64,000 nucleotides of DNA from Oceanirhabdus sp942490885 (lineage in GTDB: Bacteria; Bacillota; Clostridia; Clostridiales; Clostridiaceae): the NCBI GenBank assembly GCA_942490885.1, contig CALNYT010000002.1, positions 2,418,001 to 2,482,000 on the forward strand, read 5' to 3'. The notes under the pieces were generated by a model, which made no database searches, was not told the origin of the DNA, and saw nothing but the letters and a program-made list of their open reading frames with translations. The position numbers and the translations under genes are program-made. Of the stretch, positions 33,150 to 41,521 are shown one piece after another. Within the stretch, counting starts at the first letter, position 1, and every line of letters starts with the position of its first letter.

Positions 33150-35423
33150 ATGGAGTTATCTAATAAGGAATGGAAAGTAGAAGAGGATAGGCTTGATAGA
33201 ATAAAGTTTGTAATTAAAAACCAATTAAGTGATTCAGAGAATAGTAGAAAGAAAGTATTTAATCAAGGTATGCAAATAGGACGTGATTTTTGGGATAATG
33301 ACGTAACTGTTCCAGAAAATTCATTTGATTTAAAAGCCATTGTAGATATAACACAGAACCTTCAAGCTGTGAAAAAAGAGCAGCAAAAGGTTGAGATAAC
33401 AAGTAACACAATAAGAAAATTGAAACTTCTGCAGGATAACCTTTATTTTGGAAGAATTGATTTTAAAGAATATGGAGATGAAGATAAGGAATCCATTTAT
33501 ATTGGAGCAGGTACATTAATAGATAATCTAGATATATTAATATACGATTGGAGATCTCCTGTTTGTGGAATGTTCTATGAATATGAAATGGGTAAGGCAG
33601 ATTATGAATGTCCAGCAGGGCAGATAAAAGGGGAGATAACCCTTAAGAGGCAGTACAGCATTAGTGATGGAAAGATTAAATACATGTTTAATACAGATCT
33701 AAAGATAGATGATGAGATACTCCAGGAAAGTTTAAATAATAATTGCGATGAAAATATGAAAACAATCATAAAATCAATTCAAAAGGAACAAAACAGAGTA
33801 ATTAGAAATAAGAATGAGGATGTTCTTATTGTTCAGGGACCTGCAGGGAGTGGAAAAACCTCAATAGCTCTTCATAGGGCTGCTTTTGTATTGTATAAAT
33901 ATCGTGAGAGTGGACTTAAGTCTGATAATATAGTAATCTTCTCTCCTAATGAGATATTTAATGATTATATATCACAAGTACTTCCAGAACTTGGGGAAGA
34001 TAAAATATCACAAACAACCTTTATGGAATATGCTACGGATTCACTAAGAAGGAATTTAAGAATAGAAGATGGGTATGATCAGATGGAACAAATTCTTTTG
34101 GGAGAGGGACGTAATTCTTATAAGTTAAGAAGAGAAAGTATTATATTTAAAGGAACACTTGAGTTCCAAGAAATTGTAAGAAGATATATAAAACTTCTTG
34201 AAGAGAATACAATAAAATTCAGAGATATTAAATTTAAGGAATGGGTAATCATTACAGGGGATGACTTGAATGACCTTTATTACAACACATATAGAAAATG
34301 GCCTATTAAGCATAGATATAAAGAAATGATTAAGGATATTGAATTCAGACTGAAACAGAGTAATATAAAGAATTTGAGATATGAACAGATTGAAAAAGAA
34401 ATAGATGAAGATAATCAATACTGTTACGAAGGTAACGATTTAACAAATGATTTATTAAATAGAGAGATGGTGAGCTTTCGAAATTATGTCAAAAACTTAT
34501 TATCAATTAACGAAATGCAGGTGTATAAAAAGCTTTTAGGTAATATTCAATTATTTAATAAGATGGCTAGAGGGATTCAACTACCAGTAAATATTCGTGA
34601 GATTCTAAGGAACACATTAATAAATCTTAATAACAATAGAGTTATATTTGAGGATATAACTCCTCTGTTATATATAAAACATGCTCTTGGAGATGTGCGA
34701 AATATGGCACATATTAAGTACGTAATTATAGATGAGGCTCAGGATTATTCTCCATTTCAATATAGGTTATTTAAAGAGTTATATCCTAAAGCAGGATTCA
34801 CAATATTAGGAGATATTAACCAATCTATTAATCCTTATGTGAACACATTGGACTATAATATTATAGCTAATATTTTTAATAATAAAAATTCTAATATAAT
34901 AAAGTTACAAAAAAGTTATCGTTCAACAAAGGAAATATCAGACTTCACAAAGAGCATAATTAAAAATGAAAAAATCATTAATGTTTCAAGAGCGGGTAAA
35001 AAACCGAGATTAATAGAAGTGAATGATTACAAAGATAGATTAAATAAAATTAAAGCGAATATAGAATCCATGGTTAAAGGTGGATTAACGTCTATAGCAA
35101 TAATATGCAGAACTGCTTCAACTGCTTCTAATGTATATAGAGACTTTAAAGAAATAGTTGGAGGTGATATAAACTTAATTAAAAAGGAAGATGAAAAGTT
35201 TAAGAGTGGAATAAATATTGTGCCATCATATCTTTCTAAAGGGCTGGAATTTGATGGAGTAATAATATTTGATGGTGATAAAGATGTTTATTCAAATGAG
35301 CAGGAAAGACTGTTATTCTATACAATTTGCACAAGGGCTTTACACAGACTAAGTATTTATTATAAAGGGATTCCTACTAAATTTATCAAGGATATTGATA
35401 AGGGGTTATTTTCAGAAGGATAA
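33150..35423 (+). CDS. helD: HelD-type RNA polymerase recycling motor / UvrD-like helicase
   Basis: HelD proteins use ATP to remove RNA polymerase from DNA and recycle it. The roughly 757-residue protein has the HelD N-terminal coiled-coil arm (NKEWKVEEDRLDRIKFVIKNQL), a segment typical of the family near 140 (LDILIYDWRSPVCGMFYEYEMG), Walker A GPAGSGKTSIALHRAAF near 230, Walker B VIIDEAQDYSPFQYRLF near 525, and C-terminal motifs LSKGLEFDGVIIFDG and YTICTRALHRL. Two starts have good ribosome binding sites: GTG 33111 and ATG 33150. The ATG is preferred by codon and spacing, but the longer form remains possible. Confidence 0.88.
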   Translation: MELSNKEWKVEEDRLDRIKFVIKNQLSDSENSRKKVFNQGMQIGRDFWDNDVTVPENSFDLKAIVDITQNLQAVKKEQQKVEITSNTIRKLKLLQDNLYFGRIDFKEYGDEDKESIYIGAGTLIDNLDILIYDWRSPVCGMFYEYEMGKADYECPAGQIKGEITLKRQYSISDGKIKYMFNTDLKIDDEILQESLNNNCDENMKTIIKSIQKEQNRVIRNKNEDVLIVQGPAGSGKTSIALHRAAFVLYKYRESGLKSDNIVIFSPNEIFNDYISQVLPELGEDKISQTTFMEYATDSLRRNLRIEDGYDQMEQILLGEGRNSYKLRRESIIFKGTLEFQEIVRRYIKLLEENTIKFRDIKFKEWVIITGDDLNDLYYNTYRKWPIKHRYKEMIKDIEFRLKQSNIKNLRYEQIEKEIDEDNQYCYEGNDLTNDLLNREMVSFRNYVKNLLSINEMQVYKKLLGNIQLFNKMARGIQLPVNIREILRNTLINLNNNRVIFEDITPLLYIKHALGDVRNMAHIKYVIIDEAQDYSPFQYRLFKELYPKAGFTILGDINQSINPYVNTLDYNIIANIFNNKNSNIIKLQKSYRSTKEISDFTKSIIKNEKIINVSRAGKKPRLIEVNDYKDRLNKIKANIESMVKGGLTSIAIICRTASTASNVYRDFKEIVGGDINLIKKEDEKFKSGINIVPSYLSKGLEFDGVIIFDGDKDVYSNEQERLLFYTICTRALHRLSIYYKGIPTKFIKDIDKGLFSEG

Positions 35424-35461
35424 AGAGGATTATGAATTAATTAAAAAATAATAAATTAGAA

Positions 35462-36418
35462 ATGTGGAAATGTATGAATTTTAATTTATTTAAGAACAAG
35501 AATTTTTCATTGTTCCTTTTTAGTCAAGGAACATCCTCTTTAGGTACAATGGGGTTACATTTCGCTACAGCTTATTATGTACTTAAAATAACAGGTTCTG
35601 CTAGCAAATTTGCATCAATAATTGTTTTAGGTATGATACCAAACCTAATATTAGCACCAATAGCTGGGCTTGTGGCAGATAGGGTTAATAGAAAGAAGTT
35701 AATTATTTGGGGTGATCTAGTCAGAGGGGTATTTGATATTGGATTGTTTATATATGCATTATTCGGAAACATAAATATTGAGATACTCTACGTATTGGTT
35801 ATCTTCTCTTCTGTATGTGAAGTTTTTTTGCACCGGCGTTTTCTACAATATTGCCGTCTATCATACCTAAAGAAGATTTAACAGATGCTATTACAATAAA
35901 ACGAACGATTGGAAGGTTGATAACAGTAAGCACACCAATAATAGCAGCAATGATCTTTGAAGTATGGGGATTTAGGATGCTATTACTTTTAGATGGGGTC
36001 ACGTACTTAGTTTCTTCTTTTATTGAATGTTTCATTAATATTAATCGTATGTTCTTGTGGTATGTCTTTATTATTATTAAATAGCTCAATTCTTAAATTT
36101 ATACAAGATAAATCGCAATATATAACTATATTTTTCGGGGTTAGTATTTTTATGTTTTATATATTTAATGCTTTTTGGGGTGTATTTTATAGTGCATTAT
36201 ACCAAAGTTGTATTCCAATTAATATGCTTGGAAGATATGCAGCTACAGAGGGTGGGGTTATTACTTTAGCAAGACTGTTAGGGTTAAAGATGTATGGATA
36301 TTTCTTTGATATGGATGGTTTAATAATTCCAATGAGTGTATTAGGAGTTGGAATCATACTAAAAATATTGGTTCAGGTGTTTTTTATAAGAGAAACAAGG
36401 AATGGAATTGGTCTATAA
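35462..36418 (+). pseudogene. Broken MFS transporter
   Basis: Reading frames that together resemble one major facilitator permease are disrupted. The first piece (MNFNLFKNKNFSLFLFSQG... ending in SSVCEVF) has the MFS signature AGLVADRVNRKKLIIWGD. At a run of seven T residues (35823-35829) one missing T shifts the frame; adding it back gives EVFFAPAFSTILPSIIPKEDL and continues to about 36060. The last piece (to 36418) returns to the first frame and matches the C-terminal helices (LGRYAATEGGVITLARLLGLKMYG). About 150-200 residues of the middle appear to be deleted between the second and third pieces. The family is clear but the substrate is not. Confidence 0.75.
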
Positions 36419-36450
36419 ATAAAATTATGAAAATAATTGGAGGAGAAAAT

Positions 36451-36906
36451 ATGAATATAGAGTATAAACAAGGTGGTAAAGAATTATTAGATGAAATAAA
36501 ACTATTATGGGAGAAGTTAAACGAGCATCACACAGAAAAGTCAAAGAATTTTAAAGAGAGATTTCAAAGCTTTACATTTGAGTGGAGAATTGGAAAGTTA
36601 ACAGAAAATGAAGACAGAAATATTAATGTTATTCTTGTAAGGGATAAAGAACTAAAAAGGAATATTGGTTATTGCCTTGCATCAGTCTTGGAATCATATG
36701 GGGAAATAGAGTCTTTATATATTGATCCTGTATATAGAGGGTTAAATATTGGAGAGAAACTAATGACTGAGTCCCTTGAGTGGATAAATAGCTATGAGGT
36801 GGAAGATATTATGATAGGGGTTGCGGGTGGTAATGAGGATGCCTTTGGTTTCTATGAGAAATTTGGATTTTATCCAAGAGTAACAAAGTTGGGAATAAAA
36901 AAATAA
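36451..36906 (+). CDS. GNAT family N-acetyltransferase (copy 1)
   Basis: This acetyl-CoA-dependent acetyltransferase of 151 residues has the GNAT core ESLYIDPVYRGLNIGEKLMTESLEWI (motif A, R/Q-x-x-G-x-G/A variant) and a C-terminal EDAFGFYEKFGFYPRVTKL. Substrate is unknown. GGAGGAG at 36439-36445 sets the start at ATG 36451, not the ATG 24 bases upstream. A second copy at 42061-42516 has the same length and nearly the same sequence, with the first 60 codons almost identical at the DNA level. It directly follows the broken MFS gene. Confidence 0.88.
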   Translation: MNIEYKQGGKELLDEIKLLWEKLNEHHTEKSKNFKERFQSFTFEWRIGKLTENEDRNINVILVRDKELKRNIGYCLASVLESYGEIESLYIDPVYRGLNIGEKLMTESLEWINSYEVEDIMIGVAGGNEDAFGFYEKFGFYPRVTKLGIKK

Positions 36907-37015
36907 AAATAAAATATAAATAAACATTTACAAATTATTAAATATATAGGATAAAATGAAAGATTTGGTTTGAGCGTGATGTAATATATCTAACAGAATT
37001 TTTTTTGGAGGATAT

Positions 37016-37552
37016 ATGAGAAGGAACTATGTTTTATCAAATAAGAAAAAAATGACAATTGGTATTTTAGTGGTATTTATTACTCTACTAATAATAAGAG
37101 AAGTAGGAATTATAGACGTAAACTTATATAAAACTGAAGTAAATAAAAATTTCACAGCTACTTTAGTTAGGTCTTGTTATAGTGAGTCTGTTGGAAAAGA
37201 AGAAACAACCATCGGAAAAGATATATCTTATTATTATGATTTATATAATAATGATGAAAAACTAATAGAAACTAATTATATAGGTAATAAATATTCCATA
37301 AAACTGAATGCGTTTATTGTAACTGGAAAGTTTGAAGGCAATTATTATTTACCATTATATAAAAAATTCAAAGTAAGTTATACAGTTAAAATTGAAAATG
37401 CTCAACAATCTGATAAGAGCAAAATTAATGGTGATATGAGTGGAACAGTGGAAGTTCTTATAAAAGGGGTATGTTCTAAAATAAAAGCAAAGGAAATCGC
37501 AAATGATAGTATTATATTAGAAGTAAGAAAGTATTTGGATTCAGTTAAATAA
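37016..37552 (+). CDS. Hypothetical membrane-anchored protein
   Basis: I do not recognise this 178-residue protein. It starts with a basic segment and one hydrophobic helix (about 13-30, MTIGILVVFITLLIIREVGII), followed by a polar outer domain rich in Tyr, Asn and Lys. The pattern suggests a beta-rich domain facing the cell wall (YSIKLNAFIVTGKFEGNYYL, KFKVSYTVKIENA). No lipobox Cys is at the expected place. The ribosome binding site TTTTGGAGGATAT is good. It stands alone between a GNAT gene and a phosphatase gene. Confidence 0.7.
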   Translation: MRRNYVLSNKKKMTIGILVVFITLLIIREVGIIDVNLYKTEVNKNFTATLVRSCYSESVGKEETTIGKDISYYYDLYNNDEKLIETNYIGNKYSIKLNAFIVTGKFEGNYYLPLYKKFKVSYTVKIENAQQSDKSKINGDMSGTVEVLIKGVCSKIKAKEIANDSIILEVRKYLDSVK

Positions 37553-37653
37553 AATAGTATAGCCATAACTTATTTATTTTCCAAAATATGATAAAATTTT
37601 ATAAGTAATATAATGCAATTGTATTATTTTGCAAAATTCAAAGGGGGGATTGC

Positions 37654-38262
37654 ATGAAAAACATTATAACTATACAACATACACAGTCTATCCATCACAC
37701 TAATGGAATGGTTGGGTCATGGACAGATTGGGATTTATCAGAGCAGGGGATAATACAAGCAAATAATATTGGAAAAAATTTAATGAATCAGTTAAAGGAT
37801 AAAAACTACATAATGTATTCGTCTGATTTATTGAGAGCTAAACATACAGCTGAAATTGTAGGAGAACATATAGGAATAGCTCCAATTTTAGCTACAGAGT
37901 TAAGAGAAAGAAACCTTGGAAAGTGTGTTGGAAAATCTGTACAATGGATGAAAGGTAATATGGAAGTGAAAGAAAAATCTATTGACGATAAGATGTTTTC
38001 TGATGCAGAAAGCAGAAGAGATGAATGGAATAGATTATTACCATTTTTCAATGAGATAATCAACAATGAGCATGAAAATATAATTATTGTTTCACATGGA
38101 GATTTACTTAGTGTATTTAATGCAATGTGGTTATCTATGGATGTTTCAATGCTAAATTCATGCGAATTATTTGGTTATGCTGGTGGTGTTAGTTTTATGT
38201 ATGAATTAGCTGATGGAAAAAGAGTAATTAAGAGAATGAGCGATATGTCATATATTAAGTAA
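37654..38262 (+). CDS. Histidine phosphatase family protein with QH in place of RH
   Basis: The protein is 202 residues. The usual catalytic motif RHGxT is replaced by IQHTQSIHH, keeping the phosphorylated His (H9) but with Gln at the preceding Arg. GSWTDWDLSEQGIIQANNIG, the YSSDLLRAKHTAEIV segment with its phosphate-binding Arg, and IIVSHGDLLSVFNAMW (second catalytic His near 148) are all present, so the fold is intact. QH-type members are common in clostridia and bacilli, so activity is plausible. The substrate is unknown. The ribosome binding site AAAGGGGGG is strong. Confidence 0.82.
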   Translation: MKNIITIQHTQSIHHTNGMVGSWTDWDLSEQGIIQANNIGKNLMNQLKDKNYIMYSSDLLRAKHTAEIVGEHIGIAPILATELRERNLGKCVGKSVQWMKGNMEVKEKSIDDKMFSDAESRRDEWNRLLPFFNEIINNEHENIIIVSHGDLLSVFNAMWLSMDVSMLNSCELFGYAGGVSFMYELADGKRVIKRMSDMSYIK

Positions 38263-38339
38263 ATGAAGATTGAAAGTAATGAAAAATACAATTTATCGAA
38301 TAGATTCTACCAAGCGTGTTGATTAACCATAAATTGTAA

Positions 38340-38495
38340 TTAAATATATATAGAAAAAGAACCTCATTTCTGTTAAAATAGTTGTTCTGACACGACTAAA
38401 TAAACGAAAGAGGTCCTTCATGAAAAAGTCTAACACAATCATTGATATTGCACAAGTATATTTAACGGAACCCCATTTGCAAACTGCACTTTAGG
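38340..38495 (+). mobile_element. Possible transposase remnant (N-terminus only)
   Basis: In the 320-base gap before the MNT gene, an ATG at 38420 with upstream AAAGAGGTCC encodes MKKSNTIIDIAQVYLTEPHL and a few more residues before a stop. This style of N-terminus (polar, then xTIIDIAxxxLTE) recalls IS4-like transposases, and the upstream sequence looks like an IS end. Only about 24 codons survive. The identification is weak. Confidence 0.3.
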
Positions 38496-38621
38496 AGTTT
38501 TTGCACATAGGAAATCGAAAATCTATAAAATAAAACTACAATATGTGGTATAATAAAAAAGAAAAATCTAGTGTGAATTACTTTGAAAATTACGATAGGA
38601 ATGGATTGTGAGGGAAGTATA

Positions 38622-38912
38622 GTGAACTTAGATAAGAGCATAATAGATGAAATAGTTATGATATCAAAAAAGTATGAGAATATTGAGAAGGTAGTTGTTT
38701 TTGGGTCGAGGGCAAGAGGGGATAATGAAACAAAAAGTGATATTGATTTAGCAGTATATGCTACTAATAACATAGCTGAATTTATTGAAGAAATTGAAAT
38801 GAGGACATCTACATTATTAGAGTTTGACTTTTCAGATATGAATAGAACTTTTGATCCTCTTTTTGTGGATCAAGTGGAGAAAGATGGTGTAGTGATTTAT
38901 GAGAAACATTGA
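38622..38912 (+). CDS. MNT-type nucleotidyltransferase, likely antitoxin
   Basis: The minimal nucleotidyltransferase domain has the motif VVFGSRARGDNETKSDIDLAVYA near residues 24-46: GSRARGD plus the metal-binding DxD pair, and a further acidic residue at LEFDFSD. In known type VII toxin-antitoxin pairs such enzymes AMPylate and silence a HEPN toxin. The frame is open from TTG 38583, but GAGGGAAG at 38610-38617 favours GTG 38622 (96 residues). Its end overlaps the HEPN gene by 14 bases. The order is MNT first, then HEPN, as in Haemophilus HI0073-HI0074. Confidence 0.82.
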   Translation: MNLDKSIIDEIVMISKKYENIEKVVVFGSRARGDNETKSDIDLAVYATNNIAEFIEEIEMRTSTLLEFDFSDMNRTFDPLFVDQVEKDGVVIYEKH

Positions 38913-39294
38913 GTTTAAACATATGAATTTAAAAAAGGCTTATAATAGGTTGGTAGAAGTAGGCGATATGTATGATGGAGAAAATGATATCATTAGAGAT
39001 AGATTAATACAAAGATTTGAGTTTACATATGAGTTAACTCACAAAACTCTTAAAGAGTTTATGAAATACTTAGGAGTGACACTTGAAAATTCATTTCCAA
39101 GAACAATATTTAAAAAGGCGTATGTTAATAACTTAATTTCAGATGATCAGATATGGATTAATTTATTAGAAGATAGAAACTCAACTTCTCACATATATAA
39201 TGAAAACTTAGCTAATGATATAGCTAAGAGAATTGTAGAGAAGTATATAACTGCTATAGGTGAACTAGTGGAGAATTTACAAAAGTTATTGTAA
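38899..39294 (+). CDS. HEPN-domain protein, HI0074-type nucleotidyltransferase partner, likely toxin
   Basis: The 131-residue all-helical protein matches the HI0074 family of nucleotidyltransferase-substrate-binding proteins (FEFTYELTHKTLKEFMKYLGV, then NSFPRTIFKKAYVNNLISDDQIW). The HEPN active-site motif R-x4-H is present as R93..H98 in EDRNSTSHIY, consistent with an RNase toxin. It overlaps the MNT gene by 14 bases, so the two are co-translated. An ISAs1 element has inserted just downstream, in the terminator of this operon. Confidence 0.82.
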   Translation: MRNIEFKHMNLKKAYNRLVEVGDMYDGENDIIRDRLIQRFEFTYELTHKTLKEFMKYLGVTLENSFPRTIFKKAYVNNLISDDQIWINLLEDRNSTSHIYNENLANDIAKRIVEKYITAIGELVENLQKLL

Positions 39295-39301
39295 GATTCA
39301 A

Positions 39302-39320
39302 AATAAAAGAGATTATTAAC
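39302..39320 (+). terminator. Left half of a split bidirectional terminator
   Basis: The left arm AATAAAAGAGATTA (39302-39315) is exactly complementary to TAATCTCTTTTATT at 40719-40732. Removing the IS and one target copy rebuilds a 14-base-pair hairpin with a seven-base loop and T-tract between the convergent HEPN and TRIC genes. Confidence 0.8.
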
Positions 39321-39345
39321 CAGGGCAAACGCATATAAGATTTTT

Positions 39346-39367
39346 GGGCGGTAGCCCTTTTATTTTT
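39346..39367 (+). terminator. Inward-facing terminator in the ISAs1 left end
   Basis: GGGC / GCCC stem with loop GGTA followed by TTTTATTTTT. It would stop transcription arriving from the HEPN operon before the transposase gene. Confidence 0.75.
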
Positions 39368-39415
39368 GCCAATTAGTGATTATAATTGATGAAGTAGAAC
39401 AAAAGAGAAAGGAAG

Positions 39416-40570
39416 ATTACTATTAAACAAGACATATTCGATATTGAAGAAATTATTTTTGATGTATTTAATGAATTAACTGATCCTAGAACAGGAAGTA
39501 ATTCTCGCCATAAATTAGTAGATATAATGGCGATAGCCATGTGTGCGGTAACCTCCGGCGCTGAGGGATGGACACAAATGGAAGCTTTCGGTCAAGCAAA
39601 AGAAGAATGGTTAAAAAAATACCTAGAATTGCCTCATGGAATTCCATCACATGATACTTTTAGCAGAGTTATTTCATGTATTAAACCAGATGAATTTCAA
39701 GAATGTTTCATTGAATTAATGAAACATTTCACCAATGTAACTGATGGTGAAATTGTTTCTATTGATGGCAAGACATTGAGAGGTTCTCATGATGAAAATA
39801 CTCATACTTCAGTAACTCATATGGTTAGTGCTTGGGCTAACGCAAATCAACTTGTTCTTGGTCAAGTAAAGACACATGAAAAATCGAATGAGATAACAGC
39901 AATTCCTCAGTTATTAAAGCTTTTAGAGCTTAAAGACACCGTTGTTACGTTAGATGCCATGGGATGTCAAAAATCTATAGCTAAAAATATCGTAGATAAA
40001 GAAGCAGACTATATTTTAGCACTAAAAGATAATCATAAGAATCTTTGTACTGATACAAAACTTTTTTTTGATTCTCTATTAAATAATGAATTTGAAGATT
40101 TCACTTATCAATATCATCAAACAAAAGAGAAAGACCATGGAAGAATTGAAACAAGAACATATTACCTTGTGAATGATATTGAATGGCTTGAGTGTAGAAC
40201 TGATTGGAAAAATCTCAATGGAATTGGTATGGTTGAAAGCAAGCGTATAGTTGATGATAAAGAAAGTGTTGAACGTAGGTATTATATTACTAGTCTTAAT
40301 GATAATGTTGAACTCTTTGCCAAAGGAGTGCGAAAGCACTGGGGAATAGAGAATAAAGTTCACTGGGTGTTAGATGTATCATTCAATGAAGATAAATGCC
40401 GAATTAGAAAAGATCATTCAGCTGCAAACTTGGCAGTTATAAGGCATATATCAATGAATTTATTAAGGAAAGAGAAAACATTTAAAGGTGGCATAAAAAC
40501 AAAAAAGCTTAAATGTGGATGGGAAGTTGAATATCTAGAAAAAGTTATATTCACACCACTCCGCGGTTAA
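39416..40570 (+). CDS. ISAs1-family transposase (start codon uncertain)
   Basis: This DDE transposase has SIDGKTLRGSHDENTHTS (first Asp), VVTLDAMGCQKSIA (second Asp) and the C-terminal HWGIENKVHWVLDVSFNEDKCRIRKDHSAANLAVIRH, which carries the final Glu. The first ATG in frame is 39527, but the coding sequence clearly extends upstream (IKQDIFDIEEIIFDVFNELTDPRTGSNSRHK is the family N-terminus). No ATG, GTG or TTG starts it: the AAAGGAAG site at about 39408-39415 is followed by ATT at 39416 and 39422. Either ATT is used, as in infC, or the start was lost and a shorter protein is made. Confidence 0.85.
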   Translation: MTIKQDIFDIEEIIFDVFNELTDPRTGSNSRHKLVDIMAIAMCAVTSGAEGWTQMEAFGQAKEEWLKKYLELPHGIPSHDTFSRVISCIKPDEFQECFIELMKHFTNVTDGEIVSIDGKTLRGSHDENTHTSVTHMVSAWANANQLVLGQVKTHEKSNEITAIPQLLKLLELKDTVVTLDAMGCQKSIAKNIVDKEADYILALKDNHKNLCTDTKLFFDSLLNNEFEDFTYQYHQTKEKDHGRIETRTYYLVNDIEWLECRTDWKNLNGIGMVESKRIVDDKESVERRYYITSLNDNVELFAKGVRKHWGIENKVHWVLDVSFNEDKCRIRKDHSAANLAVIRHISMNLLRKEKTFKGGIKTKKLKCGWEVEYLEKVIFTPLRG

Positions 40571-40727
40571 AAAATAATCAAAAAATACTTACAGGGTAAA
40601 TATAGGGTGTAATTTCTGAATATTCAGTTTTGGGATCTTTAAGTTAATTATTTTTATAAGAATAAAAAAATCTCAAATCACCCTATTTATGTATGCGTTT
40701 TCCCTGGATTATTAACAGTAATCTCTT

Positions 40728-41375
40728 TTATTTTTTAATAGAATCAATATTTATAGTGGGAAGATTTAGCTTGAATTTTAAGGATAAAAGGCGTAAAATC
40801 AATGTTACAAAAAAGCTGATGTAAAGAGAAGCTATTTGTGGAATATGGTCGTATGAGAAATACATAGCTATAGCTCCTACAGCAGATGCCGAAGCATAGA
40901 TTTCTTGTTTTAGAATTAATGGAATATCTCTAACAAACACATCTCTTAATACCCCACCCCCTACACCAGTTAGCATTCCCAGGCAGGTTACACTAAATAA
41001 ATTGGTCATATTATGAGTAATGGCTATTTTAGCTCCTATTGCCGTAAATGCACTTAAACCTATAGCGTCACCAATTAAAAATACAGTTAATTTATTTTTA
41101 ATTGGTGAGTTAAGTTGAAATTTAATCAATACAGGATATAGAAAGAAAGTAAATACGGATGTAATAATACTTATAACAAAATACTTAGGATCTTTAAAGA
41201 TAGTTGGAGTAAGATTTCCAATAAGAATATCTCTAAATAATCCTCCGCCACATGCAGTTACAATAGACAAAGTAATAATTCCGAATAAATCTAATTTCTT
41301 ACGTATTCCTGCTAAAGCTCCAGATATAGCAAACACCATAGTTCCAATAATGTCAAACATGTTTAACCAAATCAT
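40728..41375 (-). CDS. TRIC family (UPF0126/YadS) trimeric intracellular cation channel protein
   Basis: The 215-residue protein has about seven hydrophobic segments arranged as two similar halves, each with the family motif: ACGGGLFRDILIG near 42-54 and GVGGGVLRDVFVRDIP near 137-152. Bacterial members are potassium-permeable trimeric channels. On the minus strand the ATG at 41375 follows AAAGGAGAA. The gene converges on the HEPN operon, and its stop codon lies inside the right arm of the terminator split by the IS. It has no obvious functional neighbour. Confidence 0.9.
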   Translation of the reverse strand: MIWLNMFDIIGTMVFAISGALAGIRKKLDLFGIITLSIVTACGGGLFRDILIGNLTPTIFKDPKYFVISIITSVFTFFLYPVLIKFQLNSPIKNKLTVFLIGDAIGLSAFTAIGAKIAITHNMTNLFSVTCLGMLTGVGGGVLRDVFVRDIPLILKQEIYASASAVGAIAMYFSYDHIPQIASLYISFFVTLILRLLSLKFKLNLPTINIDSIKK

Positions 41376-41456
41376 AGTACATTCTCCTTTATAAGTATTT
41401 TATATGTAAATACAATTAAATCTAAATATAAAACTGAGTGTTCATTTGTTAGTAAA

Positions 41457-41521
41457 AGATAAAAGGACAGGGAATAAAAAGTATAGCAAAGCTACGCTTT
41501 TTATTCCCTGTCCTTTTATCT
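41457..41521. repeat. Long hairpin: 31-bp inverted repeat with 3-base loop
   Basis: Arms 41457-41487 and 41491-41521 match at 29 of 31 positions around the loop AAA. They contain AAAAGGACAGGGAATAAAAA and its complement. It lies upstream of the TRIC gene on the minus strand. The rest of the 685-base gap (41376-42060) holds a small CCCC-ATTAA-GGGG hairpin near 41573, a dyad TTGTAGTATAGCTACAA near 41891 and AT-rich sequence with no convincing gene. A 63-codon frame at 41598-41789 lacks a ribosome binding site. Confidence 0.7.

Larger units (their letters stand above)
39311..40716. mobile_element. ISAs1-family insertion sequence with 10-bp target duplication
   Basis: The 1386-base element spans 39321-40706. 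The ends are inverted: CAGGGCAAACGCATA on the left and the complement of TATGCGTTTTCCCTG on the right, differing at one base. The flanking direct repeat GATTATTAAC occurs at 39311-39320 and 40707-40716. The left end holds its own terminator (GGGC-GGTA-GCCC then T-rich, 39346-39367). One transposase gene is inside. The clean target duplication shows a fairly recent insertion. Confidence 0.93.
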
